Shown here: piece by piece, positions 1-6,586 of the stretch
Layout: every line of letters starts with the position of its first letter
Numbering within the stretch: position 1 is the stretch's first letter
DNA from: Thermoflexales bacterium
GTDB taxonomy: Bacteria; Chloroflexota; Anaerolineae; Fen-1058
Reading direction: 5' to 3'
Length of the DNA stretch: 17,571 nucleotides
Assembly: GCA_016931085.1 (NCBI GenBank)
Contig: JAFGFO010000274.1
Location: 1-17,571 of the forward strand
Translations under genes and position numbers: made by a program
Notes under the pieces: generated by a model
Databases searched by the model: none
Told to the model about the DNA's origin: nothing
Seen by the model: only the letters and a program-made list of their open reading frames with translations

Positions 1-333
1 CGGCACCGTCACGATCTGGCCCGGGATAGGCGCGCGCAGGGCGAATTCTCCCGACGGGGGTGGAAAGCCGCGGCTGTCGTGCTTGAGTCGCTGCACACGC
101 TCGTCTTCCACGCCTACGTTGAACAGTCGCCCGTACAAGAGCACATCGTATCCATCGCCGCGCTCGTCGACGAGCGCCTCGTACGAGTTGTAGTCCATCA
201 ACAAAGACAAGGTAGTGTTGCCTTCCAGCCAGCGAAAATTCACTGGCACCGGGCGGCCATCCACGATCACCTCGTCATCGCGATTGATCTCGATCGTAAA
301 TTCTCGTCCACCGACGCTTGTCCTGTATCGCAC
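1..333 (-). CDS. Biotin/lipoyl-attachment (biotin carboxyl carrier) protein, partial, 3' end outside window
   Basis: The first 111 codons of a gene that leaves the window at base 1. The GTG start at 331-333 is fixed by an in-frame TGA two codons upstream and by an AGAGGTGA ribosome site just before it. The N-terminal ~95 residues are an acidic beta-rich domain (GREFTIEINRDDEVIVDGRP early, LLYGRLFNVGVEDERVQRL near the end) typical of the domain preceding the biotinyl domain in acyl-CoA carboxylase carrier subunits. The last visible residues, RAPIPGQIVTVP, match the opening strand of a biotinyl/lipoyl domain (consensus AP-M-G-x-I-x-x-V). The biotinylated lysine would lie beyond the edge and cannot be checked. 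The gene starts 9 bp after the biotin carboxylase stop codon, so the two are probably one operon and one enzyme. The expected role is to carry carboxybiotin between the carboxylase and a carboxyltransferase not in this window. Confidence 0.83.
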   Translation of the reverse strand, partial: MRYRTSVGGREFTIEINRDDEVIVDGRPVPVNFRWLEGNTTLSLLMDYNSYEALVDERGDGYDVLLYGRLFNVGVEDERVQRLKHDSRGFPPPSGEFALRAPIPGQIVTVP

Positions 334-342
334 CCGTCACCT

Positions 343-1830
343 CTACCACAACTTGTCGCCCCACTTCCACAAATCCTGGGTGGCGGCAAAACGCCTGATC
401 TGCATGGCTTGCCGGTTGCGTTGGTGAGCCGCCAAGGTCGCCATGATAGCCGCCACATACGGCCACTCGGCCGGGATATCCTCAACCATCGAAAAACGTT
501 GGTCGACAAAGTTCATGTCAAACTGGCCGGCCATGAAACGATGGCTGTCAATCAAGGACTGGAAAAACGGGACGTTGGTCTTGATGCCCACCATGTGCTG
601 TTCTTGCAGGGCACGCCGCATCCTCAAGATGGCCTCGGCGCGTGTTTCACCCCAGGCCATGACCTTGGCCAACAGCGAATCGTAATAAGGCGTGATCTCG
701 CAGCCCTCGTAGACGCTGCCGTCCCAGCGCACCCCCGGTCCGGTCGGGCGGACCATGCGCGTGATCTTGCCGGTGGAAGGCATAAAGTTATTGAAAGGGT
801 CCTCGGCGTGGATACGGCATCCGATCGACCGGCCGTTCAGCCGGACGTCGGCCTGGCTATAGCGCAGCTTGCGGCCGCGCGCGATACGAATCTGCTCCTT
901 GACGATATCCACGCCGGTGACCATCTCGGTGACGGGATGGCCGGCCTGCAGGCGGGTGCGCATTTCCAGGAAGAAAAAGTCGTTGGCCTGATCCAGCAAG
1001 AACACGACCGCGCCGGCGTTGACGTACTGGATCGCCTGGGCCGCGCGCACGGCCACCGCCCCCATGCGAGCGCGCAGCTCGTCGTCGAGCGCCGGAGAGG
1101 GCGCCTCTTCGAGCAGTTTTTGGTGGCGGCGATGGATGCTGCCCTCGCGCTCGCCCAGGTGGATGACATTGCCGTGTTGGTCGGCCAACAACTGGATATC
1201 GATGCGGCGGGCGCCCTCGATCACTTTTTCTAGGTAGACCGCCCCCTCGCCAAAAGCGGACTCGGCCTCGCGCCGGGCCGAGACCAAGGCTGGCGGCAGC
1301 TCCTCGAGGCGTTGGACCAGGCGTGTGCCCTTCCCCCCACCGCCGGCCGCGGCCTTGACCAACAACGGGAAACCGATCTTGGGGGCGGCCGCCAAGAGTT
1401 CCTCGTCGCGCAGAGCGCCCTCGCCCTCGGTGCCAGGCACGAGCGGAACGCCAGCCTCCTGCGCCGTGGCACGCGCCACCGCCTTGTCGCCCATCGCGCC
1501 AATCGCCGTCGCTGGCGGGCCGATAAAGGTCAGGCCAGCATCAGCGCACGCCTGGGCGAAATCGGGACGCTCGGCCAGGAAACCGTAACCGGGATGCACC
1601 GCGTCCGCGCCGGACTTGCGTGCCACATCCAAAATTTTGTCGATGCGCAGATAGCTATCGCTGGCCGGGGCCGGGCCAATCGGATAGGCCTCGTCCGCGT
1701 AGCGCACGTGCAAAGCGTCGCGGTCGACGTTGGAATAGACCGCGACGGTGCGAACCCCCAACTCGCGGCAAGCTCGCACAATCCGCACCGCGATCTCGCC
1801 CCGGTTGGCGATCAAGATTTTGCTGAACAT
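343..1830 (-). CDS. accC: Acyl-CoA carboxylase biotin carboxylase subunit (AccC family) with altered active-site residues
   Basis: A 495-residue ATP-grasp protein of the biotin carboxylase family, which normally carboxylates biotin on the carrier protein using ATP and bicarbonate. N-terminal FSKILIANRGEIAVRI, the HPGYGFLAE motif (79-87), the glycine-rich ATP loop VKAAAGGGGKGT (158-169), RRHQK (234-238) and GVRW near the C-terminus are all present. Compared with E. coli AccC (recalled numbering), K116, K159, H236, K238, E288, R292, Q294 and R338 equivalents are kept. H209 is R209, Q233 is H233, E276 is V276, N290 is R291, V295 is A296 and the catalytic base E296 is G297. The ~45 extra C-terminal residues are common in acyl-CoA carboxylase subunits. 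Of three consecutive start triplets (GTG, ATG, ATG, 1828-1836), the last lies 6 nt from AGGAGA and gives the canonical N-terminus. The start region overlaps or abuts the stop codon of the ComEA-like gene. Family assignment is certain; activity is doubtful. Confidence 0.93.
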   Translation of the reverse strand: MFSKILIANRGEIAVRIVRACRELGVRTVAVYSNVDRDALHVRYADEAYPIGPAPASDSYLRIDKILDVARKSGADAVHPGYGFLAERPDFAQACADAGLTFIGPPATAIGAMGDKAVARATAQEAGVPLVPGTEGEGALRDEELLAAAPKIGFPLLVKAAAGGGGKGTRLVQRLEELPPALVSARREAESAFGEGAVYLEKVIEGARRIDIQLLADQHGNVIHLGEREGSIHRRHQKLLEEAPSPALDDELRARMGAVAVRAAQAIQYVNAGAVVFLLDQANDFFFLEMRTRLQAGHPVTEMVTGVDIVKEQIRIARGRKLRYSQADVRLNGRSIGCRIHAEDPFNNFMPSTGKITRMVRPTGPGVRWDGSVYEGCEITPYYDSLLAKVMAWGETRAEAILRMRRALQEQHMVGIKTNVPFFQSLIDSHRFMAGQFDMNFVDQRFSMVEDIPAEWPYVAAIMATLAAHQRNRQAMQIRRFAATQDLWKWGDKLW

Positions 1831-1832
1831 CA

Positions 1833-2402
1833 TCACTCTCCTACTGCGATCATGCCCTCGATCTGGTCGAGCGTGGCCCGGCCGATCCCTTGCACTTGTA
1901 AGAGATCCTCGATCTGCGCAAACCGCCCGTGGAGTTGGCGAAAATCGACAATGCGTTGGGCGATGGTCGGGCCGATGCCGGGCAACTGATCCAGTTCTTG
2001 AGCGGTCGCTGTATTGATGTTAATGGGCGACGGAAGCGCCGGCGTGCTCGCGACGACCCGGCTCGCCGGCGTGCTCGCACCAGGCTGGCTCACGGCCGGC
2101 TCGCTCTTGTGCGGCACGTAAAAATGTTCCTGGTCGCTCAATTCGTGGGCCAGGTTGACCCGTTCCAGGTCAGCATCGGCCGCAGCTCCCCCCGCCGCTT
2201 TGAGCGCATCGTCGCCGATCGAGCCGTGTGGCAGCGGATAAACGCCCGGACTGATTACCGCACCGCTCACATAAACGCGCATGGGTGTTGGTGTGTCAGT
2301 CGGCTCAGACGTGGGCGGCGGCATCACGACGATGGGGGCGGGCGACCGGCAGGCAGCCAGGAACACCATCAGTGACATCACCCAGCTAAAATGCCGAGCC
2401 AC
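1833..2402 (-). CDS. comEA: ComEA-like lipoprotein: SLBB domain plus helix-hairpin-helix DNA-binding domain
   Basis: A protein of 189 residues starting at GTG 2400-2402, which has GGGGAGGG 4 nt upstream. The longer open frame would translate the upstream 7-bp repeat array. Residues 1-18 form a short lipoprotein signal ending in the lipobox FLAAC (Cys18), followed by a Pro/Thr linker. Residues ~38-90 are an SLBB-type domain (VYVSGAVISPGVYPLP). After a Ser/Pro-rich linker, the last ~65 residues are the ComEA helix-hairpin-helix domain: ININTATAQELDQLPGIG, then GRFAQIEDLLQVQGIG. ComEA proteins bind double-stranded DNA at the cell surface during natural transformation. Most are held by a transmembrane helix, whereas here a lipid anchor is predicted. 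No comEC is next to it, so a competence role is inferred from the family only. The stop codon overlaps the accC start region, suggesting coupled translation. Confidence 0.88.
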   Translation of the reverse strand: MARHFSWVMSLMVFLAACRSPAPIVVMPPPTSEPTDTPTPMRVYVSGAVISPGVYPLPHGSIGDDALKAAGGAAADADLERVNLAHELSDQEHFYVPHKSEPAVSQPGASTPASRVVASTPALPSPININTATAQELDQLPGIGPTIAQRIVDFRQLHGRFAQIEDLLQVQGIGRATLDQIEGMIAVGE

Positions 2403-2420
2403 ATTACCCTCCCCTCGAAC

Positions 2421-2448
2421 ACGAAAGCTGAAACATGGAAACTGAAAC
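2421..2448. repeat. Heptamer array (four 7-bp units)
   Basis: Four units in strict 7-bp phase: ACGAAAG, CTGAAAC, ATGGAAA and CTGAAAC. The array ends directly at the stop codon (2449-2451) of the small membrane protein gene and lies between it and the comEA-like gene. Confidence 0.65.
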
Positions 2449-2853
2449 TCAGCTTCTGTGCTCGTACAAACGGTGCACCGCTGGCAAAAACATGAAACCC
2501 CAAACCAACCCAATCGTTACGAGCGACATACCGGCGGCAAACGGCCACACCTGCCGCGCGTAATCCGACGTGTCAAACAGAATGTGGTTGACCCAGATGT
2601 GAAGCTGGTACAAGACGACGCCAGCCAACACGGCCTTGCGCCCCCAGGCCGCCAGCCGCCAAACGCCCCAGGCGATCACCCCAAAGACGACTCCCCAGGC
2701 CAGCTTGCCGGCAATCAGCCAGGCCAGCGGCATACGCACCGGCAGCGAGCTCAAATAGGGCCACTGGGCGATCGCCTGCACGCCAAAGACGAGATTGACT
2801 ATACTTGTATATAACACCGCCAGGGCCAGATAAGTTGTGCTTTTCAAGGCCAC
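2449..2853 (-). CDS. Small four-helix membrane protein of unknown function
   Basis: A 134-residue, strongly hydrophobic protein that I do not recognise. Four membrane helices can be read at about residues 6-27, 42-66, 71-90 and 100-122, with short charged loops (for example RKAV, and RLYEHRS at the C-terminus). Tryptophans are frequent near the helix ends. The predicted start is the GTG at 2851-2853, which overlaps the TAG stop of the acyl-CoA dehydrogenase gene by one base. A GGGGA sequence 7 nt upstream may serve as the ribosome site, so translation is probably coupled to that gene. The stop codon borders a 7-bp repeat array. The position inside the acyl-CoA gene cluster gives no firm functional clue. 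It is a real gene by codon pattern and tight packing, but the function is unknown. Confidence 0.75.
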   Translation of the reverse strand: MALKSTTYLALAVLYTSIVNLVFGVQAIAQWPYLSSLPVRMPLAWLIAGKLAWGVVFGVIAWGVWRLAAWGRKAVLAGVVLYQLHIWVNHILFDTSDYARQVWPFAAGMSLVTIGLVWGFMFLPAVHRLYEHRS

Positions 2854-4010
2854 TATCGCGTCCCCAGCACGCTGCGCGCGATGACCAGGCGCTGGATCTC
2901 GTTGGTACCCTCGTAGATCTCAGTGATCTTGGCGTCGCGGAAGTAACGCTCGACCGGCAGCTCTTTGCTGTAGCCCATGCCGCCGTGGATTTGCACCGCT
3001 TTCTCGCACACCCACATGGCCGTTTCAGACGCGTACAGCTTGGCCATGGCCGCTTCCAGCGTGTAACGCCAGCCGCTGCGCTTGGCCTCCTCCTTGGCCA
3101 AGGCCGCGTTGTAAGTCAGCAAGCGAGCCGCCTCCAGGCGTGTCTTCATGTCGGCCAGCATCCACTGCAAGCCCTGGAACTGGCCGATTTTTTGGCCAAA
3201 GGCCTCGCGCTCGTTGCAATACGCCAGGCTGGCCTCGAAAGCCGCCTCGGCCAGGCCAACAGACTGGGACGCGATGCCGATCCGCCCGGCGTCCAGCACC
3301 GTCATGGCGATCTTGAAGCCCTGGCCTTCTTCTCCCAGGCGGTTTTCGAGCGGACAGCGATAGTCCTCAAAGACTAGTTCGCTGGTGGCGCTGGCGCGGA
3401 TGCCCAGCTTGGGCTCTTTTTTGCCGCGAATCAGGCCGGGCTTGTCGCCTTCGACGATAAAGGCCGTGACGCCGCGATGCCCCTGGGCCGGATCGGTCAT
3501 GGTGAACAGGACGATGGTGTCGGCCACCGGGCCTGAAGTGACCCACGACTTGACGCCGTTGATCACGTAATCGTGGCCGTCGCGCACGGCCCGGCTCTTC
3601 ATCGTGCCAGCGTCCGAGCCGGACATCGGCTCGGTCAGGCTGTAAGCGCCCACCGCTCGGCCGGAGGCCACCGGTGGCACGTACTTGCGCTTTTGCTCCT
3701 CGGTGCCAAACAAGAGGATGCCGTGGGAAAACAACGAGTTGTTGACCGACATGATCGTCGAGTGCGCCACGTCGGCGCGGGCGATTTCGATCATAGCCAG
3801 CACGTAGCTCATGGTATCCAGGCCCTGGCCTCCGTACGCCTCAGGTACCTCGATGCCCATAAAGCCTTGAGCGCCCATCTTTTTAATCGTCTCGGCTGGG
3901 AACTCGCCCGTTTCGTCAAAGTGGGCGGCGATGGGCGCGATTTCCTTCTGCGCAAAATCGCGCGCCATCGTGCGAATCATCTCGTGTTCCTCGGTCAGTC
4001 GCAGATCCAT
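2853..4010 (-). CDS. Short-chain acyl-CoA dehydrogenase
   Basis: A 385-residue FAD-dependent acyl-CoA dehydrogenase, the usual family length. It introduces the alpha,beta double bond in acyl-CoA esters and passes electrons to electron-transfer flavoprotein. Visible signatures are YSLTEPMSGSDAG (~123-135), KSWVTSG (flavin contact), QIHGGMGYSKELPVER, and RDAKITEIYEGTNEIQ near the C-terminus. The glutamate in IYEGT is residue 367, the position of the catalytic base in butyryl- and short/branched-chain enzymes. This argues for a short-chain or branched short-chain substrate, but the exact chain length cannot be read from sequence. The ATG at 4008-4010 follows AGGAAGT, the last unit of a 7-bp repeat array. 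The gene sits 32 bp after the 3-hydroxyacyl-CoA dehydrogenase gene, which catalyses a later step of the same beta-oxidation spiral. Confidence 0.95.
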   Translation of the reverse strand: MDLRLTEEHEMIRTMARDFAQKEIAPIAAHFDETGEFPAETIKKMGAQGFMGIEVPEAYGGQGLDTMSYVLAMIEIARADVAHSTIMSVNNSLFSHGILLFGTEEQKRKYVPPVASGRAVGAYSLTEPMSGSDAGTMKSRAVRDGHDYVINGVKSWVTSGPVADTIVLFTMTDPAQGHRGVTAFIVEGDKPGLIRGKKEPKLGIRASATSELVFEDYRCPLENRLGEEGQGFKIAMTVLDAGRIGIASQSVGLAEAAFEASLAYCNEREAFGQKIGQFQGLQWMLADMKTRLEAARLLTYNAALAKEEAKRSGWRYTLEAAMAKLYASETAMWVCEKAVQIHGGMGYSKELPVERYFRDAKITEIYEGTNEIQRLVIARSVLGTR

Positions 4011-4045
4011 ACTTCCTACTCCCTACTCCCTACTTCCTACTCTTA
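4011..4045. repeat. Heptamer array of a second type (AGGRAGT), containing the acyl-CoA dehydrogenase ribosome site
   Basis: On the minus strand, AGGAAGT, AGGGAGT, AGGGAGT and AGGAAGT stand in exact 7-bp phase (4011-4038), with a fifth degenerate unit to 4045. The array starts at the stop codon of the 3-hydroxyacyl-CoA dehydrogenase gene (4043-4045) and its last unit touches the ATG of the acyl-CoA dehydrogenase gene. Each unit holds a Shine-Dalgarno-like purine run. Confidence 0.8.
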
Positions 4046-4900
4046 ATACTCGTAGAAGCCTCGCCCGCTCTTGCGTCCCAGCAGCCCGGCCGCCACCAAG
4101 CGCCGCAGCAAGGGTGGCGCCGCGTAGCGAGCATCCTTGAACTCGTCGTACATGGCATCGGCGATGAACAGCAGCGTGTCCAGCCCTACAAAGTCGCACA
4201 GCGTCAACGGTCCCATGGGGTGGTTGAAACCCAGTTTCATCGTCGTGTCGATGTCTTCCCGGCTCGCCAGGCCGGCATCATACCAGCGGATGGCGTCCAG
4301 GGCATACGGGACAAAGAGCAAGTTGGCGATAAAGCCTGGCCGGTCCTTGGCCACCACCACCGTCTTGCCCAGTTTTTCGCCCAGCGCCCGCCCCAGCGTC
4401 ACCGTCTCGTCGCTGGTCAGCAGCGCGCGGACGATCTCCAGGAGCGGCATGACGGGCACCGGGTTGAAAAAGTGCAGCCCCAGCACCTTGTCTCCCCGCC
4501 CGGTGGCGGCCGCGATCGAGGTGATGTTGAGCGACGAGGTATTAGTAGCCAGCACCGTCTCCGGCGGGCAGAGGCGGTCCAGCTCGGCAAAGACCTGCTT
4601 CTTGAGCTCGAGATTTTCCACCACCGCTTCGACGACCAACTGGCAAGCGGCCAATTTGCCCAGGTCGGTGGTAGCCTCCACGCGGCCCAGCATGGCGGCC
4701 TGCTCGTCCGCGCTCAGCTTGCCGCGATCCACCGCCTTTTGCGTCGAGCGGCGCAAGCGTTCCACACCTTTTTGGGCCAACTCGTCGTCAAGCTCACGGA
4801 CGACGACGGAAAAGCCGGCCCGCGCGCAGATCTCGACGATGCCAGCGCCCATCAAGCCGCAGCCGGCCACGCCAATTGTGTGAATGTCTTGGATATTCAT
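4043..4900 (-). CDS. 3-hydroxyacyl-CoA (3-hydroxybutyryl-CoA) dehydrogenase
   Basis: A stand-alone NAD(P)-dependent dehydrogenase of 285 residues, the normal length for the single-domain family (Hbd/PaaH type). It interconverts 3-hydroxyacyl-CoA and 3-oxoacyl-CoA in the cytoplasm. The Rossmann loop is GVAGCGLMGAGI (10-21). The substrate and catalytic residues are in place: Ser122 in ATNTSS, His143 in GLHFFNPVPVMPLLEI, Glu155, and Asn193 in DRPGFIANLL. The C-terminal helical domain has GFNHPMGPLTLCDFVGLD and ends with the typical GRKSGRGFYEY. The ATG at 4898-4900 has AAGGAGG 3 nt upstream. It lies upstream of the acyl-CoA dehydrogenase gene, and together they supply two beta-oxidation steps. 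No enoyl-CoA hydratase or thiolase is present in the window. Direction (butyrate catabolism, amino-acid degradation or synthesis) cannot be decided here. Confidence 0.95.
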   Translation of the reverse strand: MNIQDIHTIGVAGCGLMGAGIVEICARAGFSVVVRELDDELAQKGVERLRRSTQKAVDRGKLSADEQAAMLGRVEATTDLGKLAACQLVVEAVVENLELKKQVFAELDRLCPPETVLATNTSSLNITSIAAATGRGDKVLGLHFFNPVPVMPLLEIVRALLTSDETVTLGRALGEKLGKTVVVAKDRPGFIANLLFVPYALDAIRWYDAGLASREDIDTTMKLGFNHPMGPLTLCDFVGLDTLLFIADAMYDEFKDARYAAPPLLRRLVAAGLLGRKSGRGFYEY

Positions 4901-4910
4901 AAGCCTCCTT

Positions 4911-4938
4911 GTTTCAGGTCTCAGGTTTCAGGCATCAG
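4911..4938. repeat. Heptamer array (four 7-bp units) between the HIT and hydroxyacyl-CoA dehydrogenase genes
   Basis: GTTTCAG, GTCTCAG, GTTTCAG and GCATCAG are directly joined in 7-bp phase on the plus strand. The array lies just upstream of the ribosome site of the minus-strand 3-hydroxyacyl-CoA dehydrogenase gene. The remaining intergenic bases (4939-4979) contain a short GGGCG/CGCCC hairpin (4945-4957) and no clear promoter. Confidence 0.85.
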
Positions 4939-4979
4939 CCTCGTGGGCGAGCCGCCCAGCCGCCCCTACTCTACACCAG

Positions 4980-5471
4980 TCACATAGCTTCAAAAGCCTG
5001 CCGTACGCGGGCGTAGGTCTGGTCCAGCGTCTCGGGCAGCACGCGCGTCTCGCCCACCACCGGCATAAAACTCGTATCACCGTTCCAGCGCGGGACGATG
5101 TGCAAATGCACGTGCTCGGCAACGCCTGCGCCGGCCGCCAGGCCCAGGTTCATCCCCATGTTGAAGCCGTCGGGGTGGTAGATAGCCCGCAGCGCGGCCA
5201 GGCTGCGATTGGCCAGGAGCATCAACTCGGTGAGCGTCTCGGCGTCCAGTTCCTCCGGTGAGGGGACGTGCTGCGCCGGCACGACCAGCAGGTGGCCGTT
5301 GTTATAGGGGAACTTGTTGAGCGTGACGTAAACCTGACAACCACGGTGCACGACGTGCTCGGCCTCGTCAGGAGCGTCGAGCTTGTGACAAAAGATGCAC
5401 GTGGAATGTGCACGGGGTTGGTCATCGCCTGCCAGATACGTCATTCGCCACGGACTCCATAAACGCTGCAT
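4980..5471 (-). CDS. HIT-family nucleotide hydrolase/phosphorylase-like protein
   Basis: A 163-residue histidine-triad protein. The active-site motif HVHLHIVPRW is at 120-129, with the nucleophilic histidine expected at His122. The N-terminal CIFC (25-28) is the first half of the zinc-binding CxxC seen in many bacterial HIT proteins. The sequence FPYNNGHLLVVPAQHV and the MNLG...GVAEHVHLH region resemble Ap4A phosphorylase-like and AMP-hydrolysing HIT proteins, so the substrate is probably a dinucleoside polyphosphate or nucleoside phosphoramidate. This is a family-level inference. The start is ATG 5469-5471, which has no Shine-Dalgarno sequence and lies 6 nt from a good -10 box, so the mRNA is probably leaderless. 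It is the first gene of the minus-strand cluster and is divergent from the biotin ligase gene. Confidence 0.93.
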   Translation of the reverse strand: MQRLWSPWRMTYLAGDDQPRAHSTCIFCHKLDAPDEAEHVVHRGCQVYVTLNKFPYNNGHLLVVPAQHVPSPEELDAETLTELMLLANRSLAALRAIYHPDGFNMGMNLGLAAGAGVAEHVHLHIVPRWNGDTSFMPVVGETRVLPETLDQTYARVRQAFEAM

Positions 5472-5477
5472 AGCTTC

Positions 5478-5505
5478 ATTGTACCCTAAAAAGGGAACAA
5501 GTCAA
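5478..5505 (-). promoter_or_regulatory. Predicted sigma-70-type promoter for the HIT gene (leaderless)
   Basis: On the minus strand, -35 TTGACT (5500-5505), a 16-bp spacer and -10 TACAAT (5478-5483). Only 6 nt separate the -10 box from the ATG, so transcription should begin at or next to the start codon. Confidence 0.75.
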
Positions 5506-5511
5506 TTTGTA

Positions 5512-5569
5512 AGAAACCAAGTTTTTGCGAAGCACCTCCAAGCGTGGGGGAGGAAAAAACTGGGTTTCT
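5512..5569. repeat. Imperfect inverted repeat between two divergent promoters
   Basis: The arms 5512-5526 and 5555-5569 are 15 bp with one mismatch (AGAAACCAAGTTTTT against AAAAACTGGGTTTCT). The 28-nt middle holds a second 5-bp stem (CCTCC 5535-5539, GGAGG 5549-5553). It fills the space between the two -35 boxes of the HIT and biotin ligase promoters. It could be a mobile repeat of REP/MITE type or a regulatory palindrome. Confidence 0.7.
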
Positions 5570-5583
5570 GGGAACGGTCCGCT

Positions 5584-5611
5584 TTGACAAGAAGCCAATT
5601 AGGACTAAAAT
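5584..5611 (+). promoter_or_regulatory. Predicted sigma-70-type promoter for the biotin ligase gene
   Basis: A perfect -35 TTGACA (5584-5589), 16-bp spacer and -10 TAAAAT (5606-5611). Transcription should start near 5618, about 20 nt before the ATG at 5639. A two-unit ACGTGAA/ACGTAAA 7-bp repeat (5620-5633) fills the short leader, and no Shine-Dalgarno sequence is visible. Confidence 0.78.
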
Positions 5612-5638
5612 AGGGCAAGACGTGAAACGTAAAACGCC

Positions 5639-6436
5639 ATGGAGAAAACCTTATCTCAAGAAAGCATCGAACGCGCCCTGACCGGCGTCGAGTTTGTGCG
5701 CCGGGTGGTCTATCTGCCCCAAGTGGGCTCGACCAACGATGTGGCGCAAGCACTGGCCGCCGATGGCGCGCCAGAAGGGACACTAGTCATCGCCGACGAG
5801 CAGACCGCCGGGCGCGGCCGGCTGGGGCGGCAGTGGTGGGCACCGGCCGGCGACAACTTGCTGCTGTCGCTGCTGCTGCGGCCGGCGCTGCCGCCACTCC
5901 AGGCCCTGCGCTTGACGATGGCCGCCGGCCTGGCAGCCGCCGAGGCGATCGAGCAGACAAGCGGCCTGGCGGCGCGCCTCAAGTGGCCCAACGACGTCTG
6001 GCTCAACGGCAAAAAAGCCGGCGGCAGCCTGGCTGAAACCAGGCTGGCAGGTGAGCGCTTGGAGTACGCCATCGTCGGCCTGGGGCTGAACGTCAACGCC
6101 GACTTGAGCCAGCACGCGGAACTCGCCGCCTTGGCCACCAGCCTGAGGATGGAAAGTGGGCAGCAGCAGGATCGCCGGCTCATTTTGCGCGCGTTGGTCG
6201 AAAGCTTCGCCGCCTGGTACGGCGATATAAGCTCACCACGCCTGAGAGAAGCCTGGGCAAGGCGCTTGATCACCTTGGGGCAGCAAGTCGAGGCGTGGGC
6301 CGGCCAGCAGTCGATCAGGGGCCTGGCCGAAGCCGTCGACGAGGACGGCGCCCTGCTGGTGCGGACGGCGAACGGCCGGCTGCACAGGCTGTCGGCGGGC
6401 GACGTCAGCCTATCGTCCGCCCGGACAGGCGCTTGA
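5639..6436 (+). CDS. birA: Biotin--[acetyl-CoA-carboxylase] ligase (BirA catalytic type, no repressor domain)
   Basis: A 265-residue biotin-protein ligase that activates biotin as biotinyl-AMP and attaches it to the lysine of biotin carrier domains. The start of the catalytic domain, VGSTNDVAQAL (29-39), the biotinyl-AMP loop GRGRLGRQWW (58-67) and KWPNDVWLNGKK (115-126, with the catalytic lysine at 115) are present, and AIVGLGLNVN follows. A C-terminal SH3-like domain (~215-260) is as in the family. There is no N-terminal winged-helix domain, so it should be a pure enzyme and not a repressor of biotin genes. The GKKAGGSLAE segment differs slightly from the usual KVAGIL. It is transcribed away from a cluster encoding a biotin carboxylase and a biotin carrier protein, its likely substrate. 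It has its own consensus promoter. Confidence 0.95.
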   Translation: MEKTLSQESIERALTGVEFVRRVVYLPQVGSTNDVAQALAADGAPEGTLVIADEQTAGRGRLGRQWWAPAGDNLLLSLLLRPALPPLQALRLTMAAGLAAAEAIEQTSGLAARLKWPNDVWLNGKKAGGSLAETRLAGERLEYAIVGLGLNVNADLSQHAELAALATSLRMESGQQQDRRLILRALVESFAAWYGDISSPRLREAWARRLITLGQQVEAWAGQQSIRGLAEAVDEDGALLVRTANGRLHRLSAGDVSLSSARTGA

Positions 6437-6462
6437 AATCGCCGAGCAACAGCATCGTGGAG

Positions 6463-6521
6463 ATCGAACCTGAAACCTCCCTCGACAAGCTCGGGATGAT
6501 ATTAAACCTGAGACATGAAAC
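6463..6521. repeat. Interrupted heptamer repeats downstream of birA
   Basis: Two units at 6463-6476 (ATCGAAC, CTGAAAC) and three more at 6501-6521 (ATTAAAC, CTGAGAC, ATGAAAC), in 7-bp phase within each block and separated by 24 bp of unrelated sequence. They occupy the space between birA and the next promoter. Confidence 0.7.
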
Positions 6522-6537
6522 CATCTTGAATGCCGGG

Positions 6538-6566
6538 TTGACTTTTTGCCCATGACGGGGTATCAT
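6538..6566 (+). promoter_or_regulatory. Predicted sigma-70-type promoter for the tail-anchored protein/Cas4-like nuclease operon
   Basis: -35 TTGACT (6538-6543), a 17-bp spacer and -10 TATCAT (6561-6566). The expected transcription start is near 6573, giving a leader of about 55 nt before the ATG at 6629. Confidence 0.75.
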
Positions 6567-6586
6567 CTGGGTAGTTCAACATCACG

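Noticed and set aside
79..1233. Plus-strand open frame of 384 codons
   Set aside because: It is antisense to accC, has no recognisable domain and has the His/Asp/Arg-rich composition expected of a shadow frame in GC-rich DNA.
2403..2513. N-terminal extension of the ComEA-like protein
   Set aside because: It would translate the heptamer array and the end of the preceding gene; GTG 2400-2402 has a strong ribosome site and starts a lipoprotein signal.
4137..4987. Two long plus-strand frames opposite the 3-hydroxyacyl-CoA dehydrogenase gene
   Set aside because: They mirror a clear dehydrogenase gene; composition is Ser/Arg- or His/Gln-rich and no ribosome site or motif supports them.
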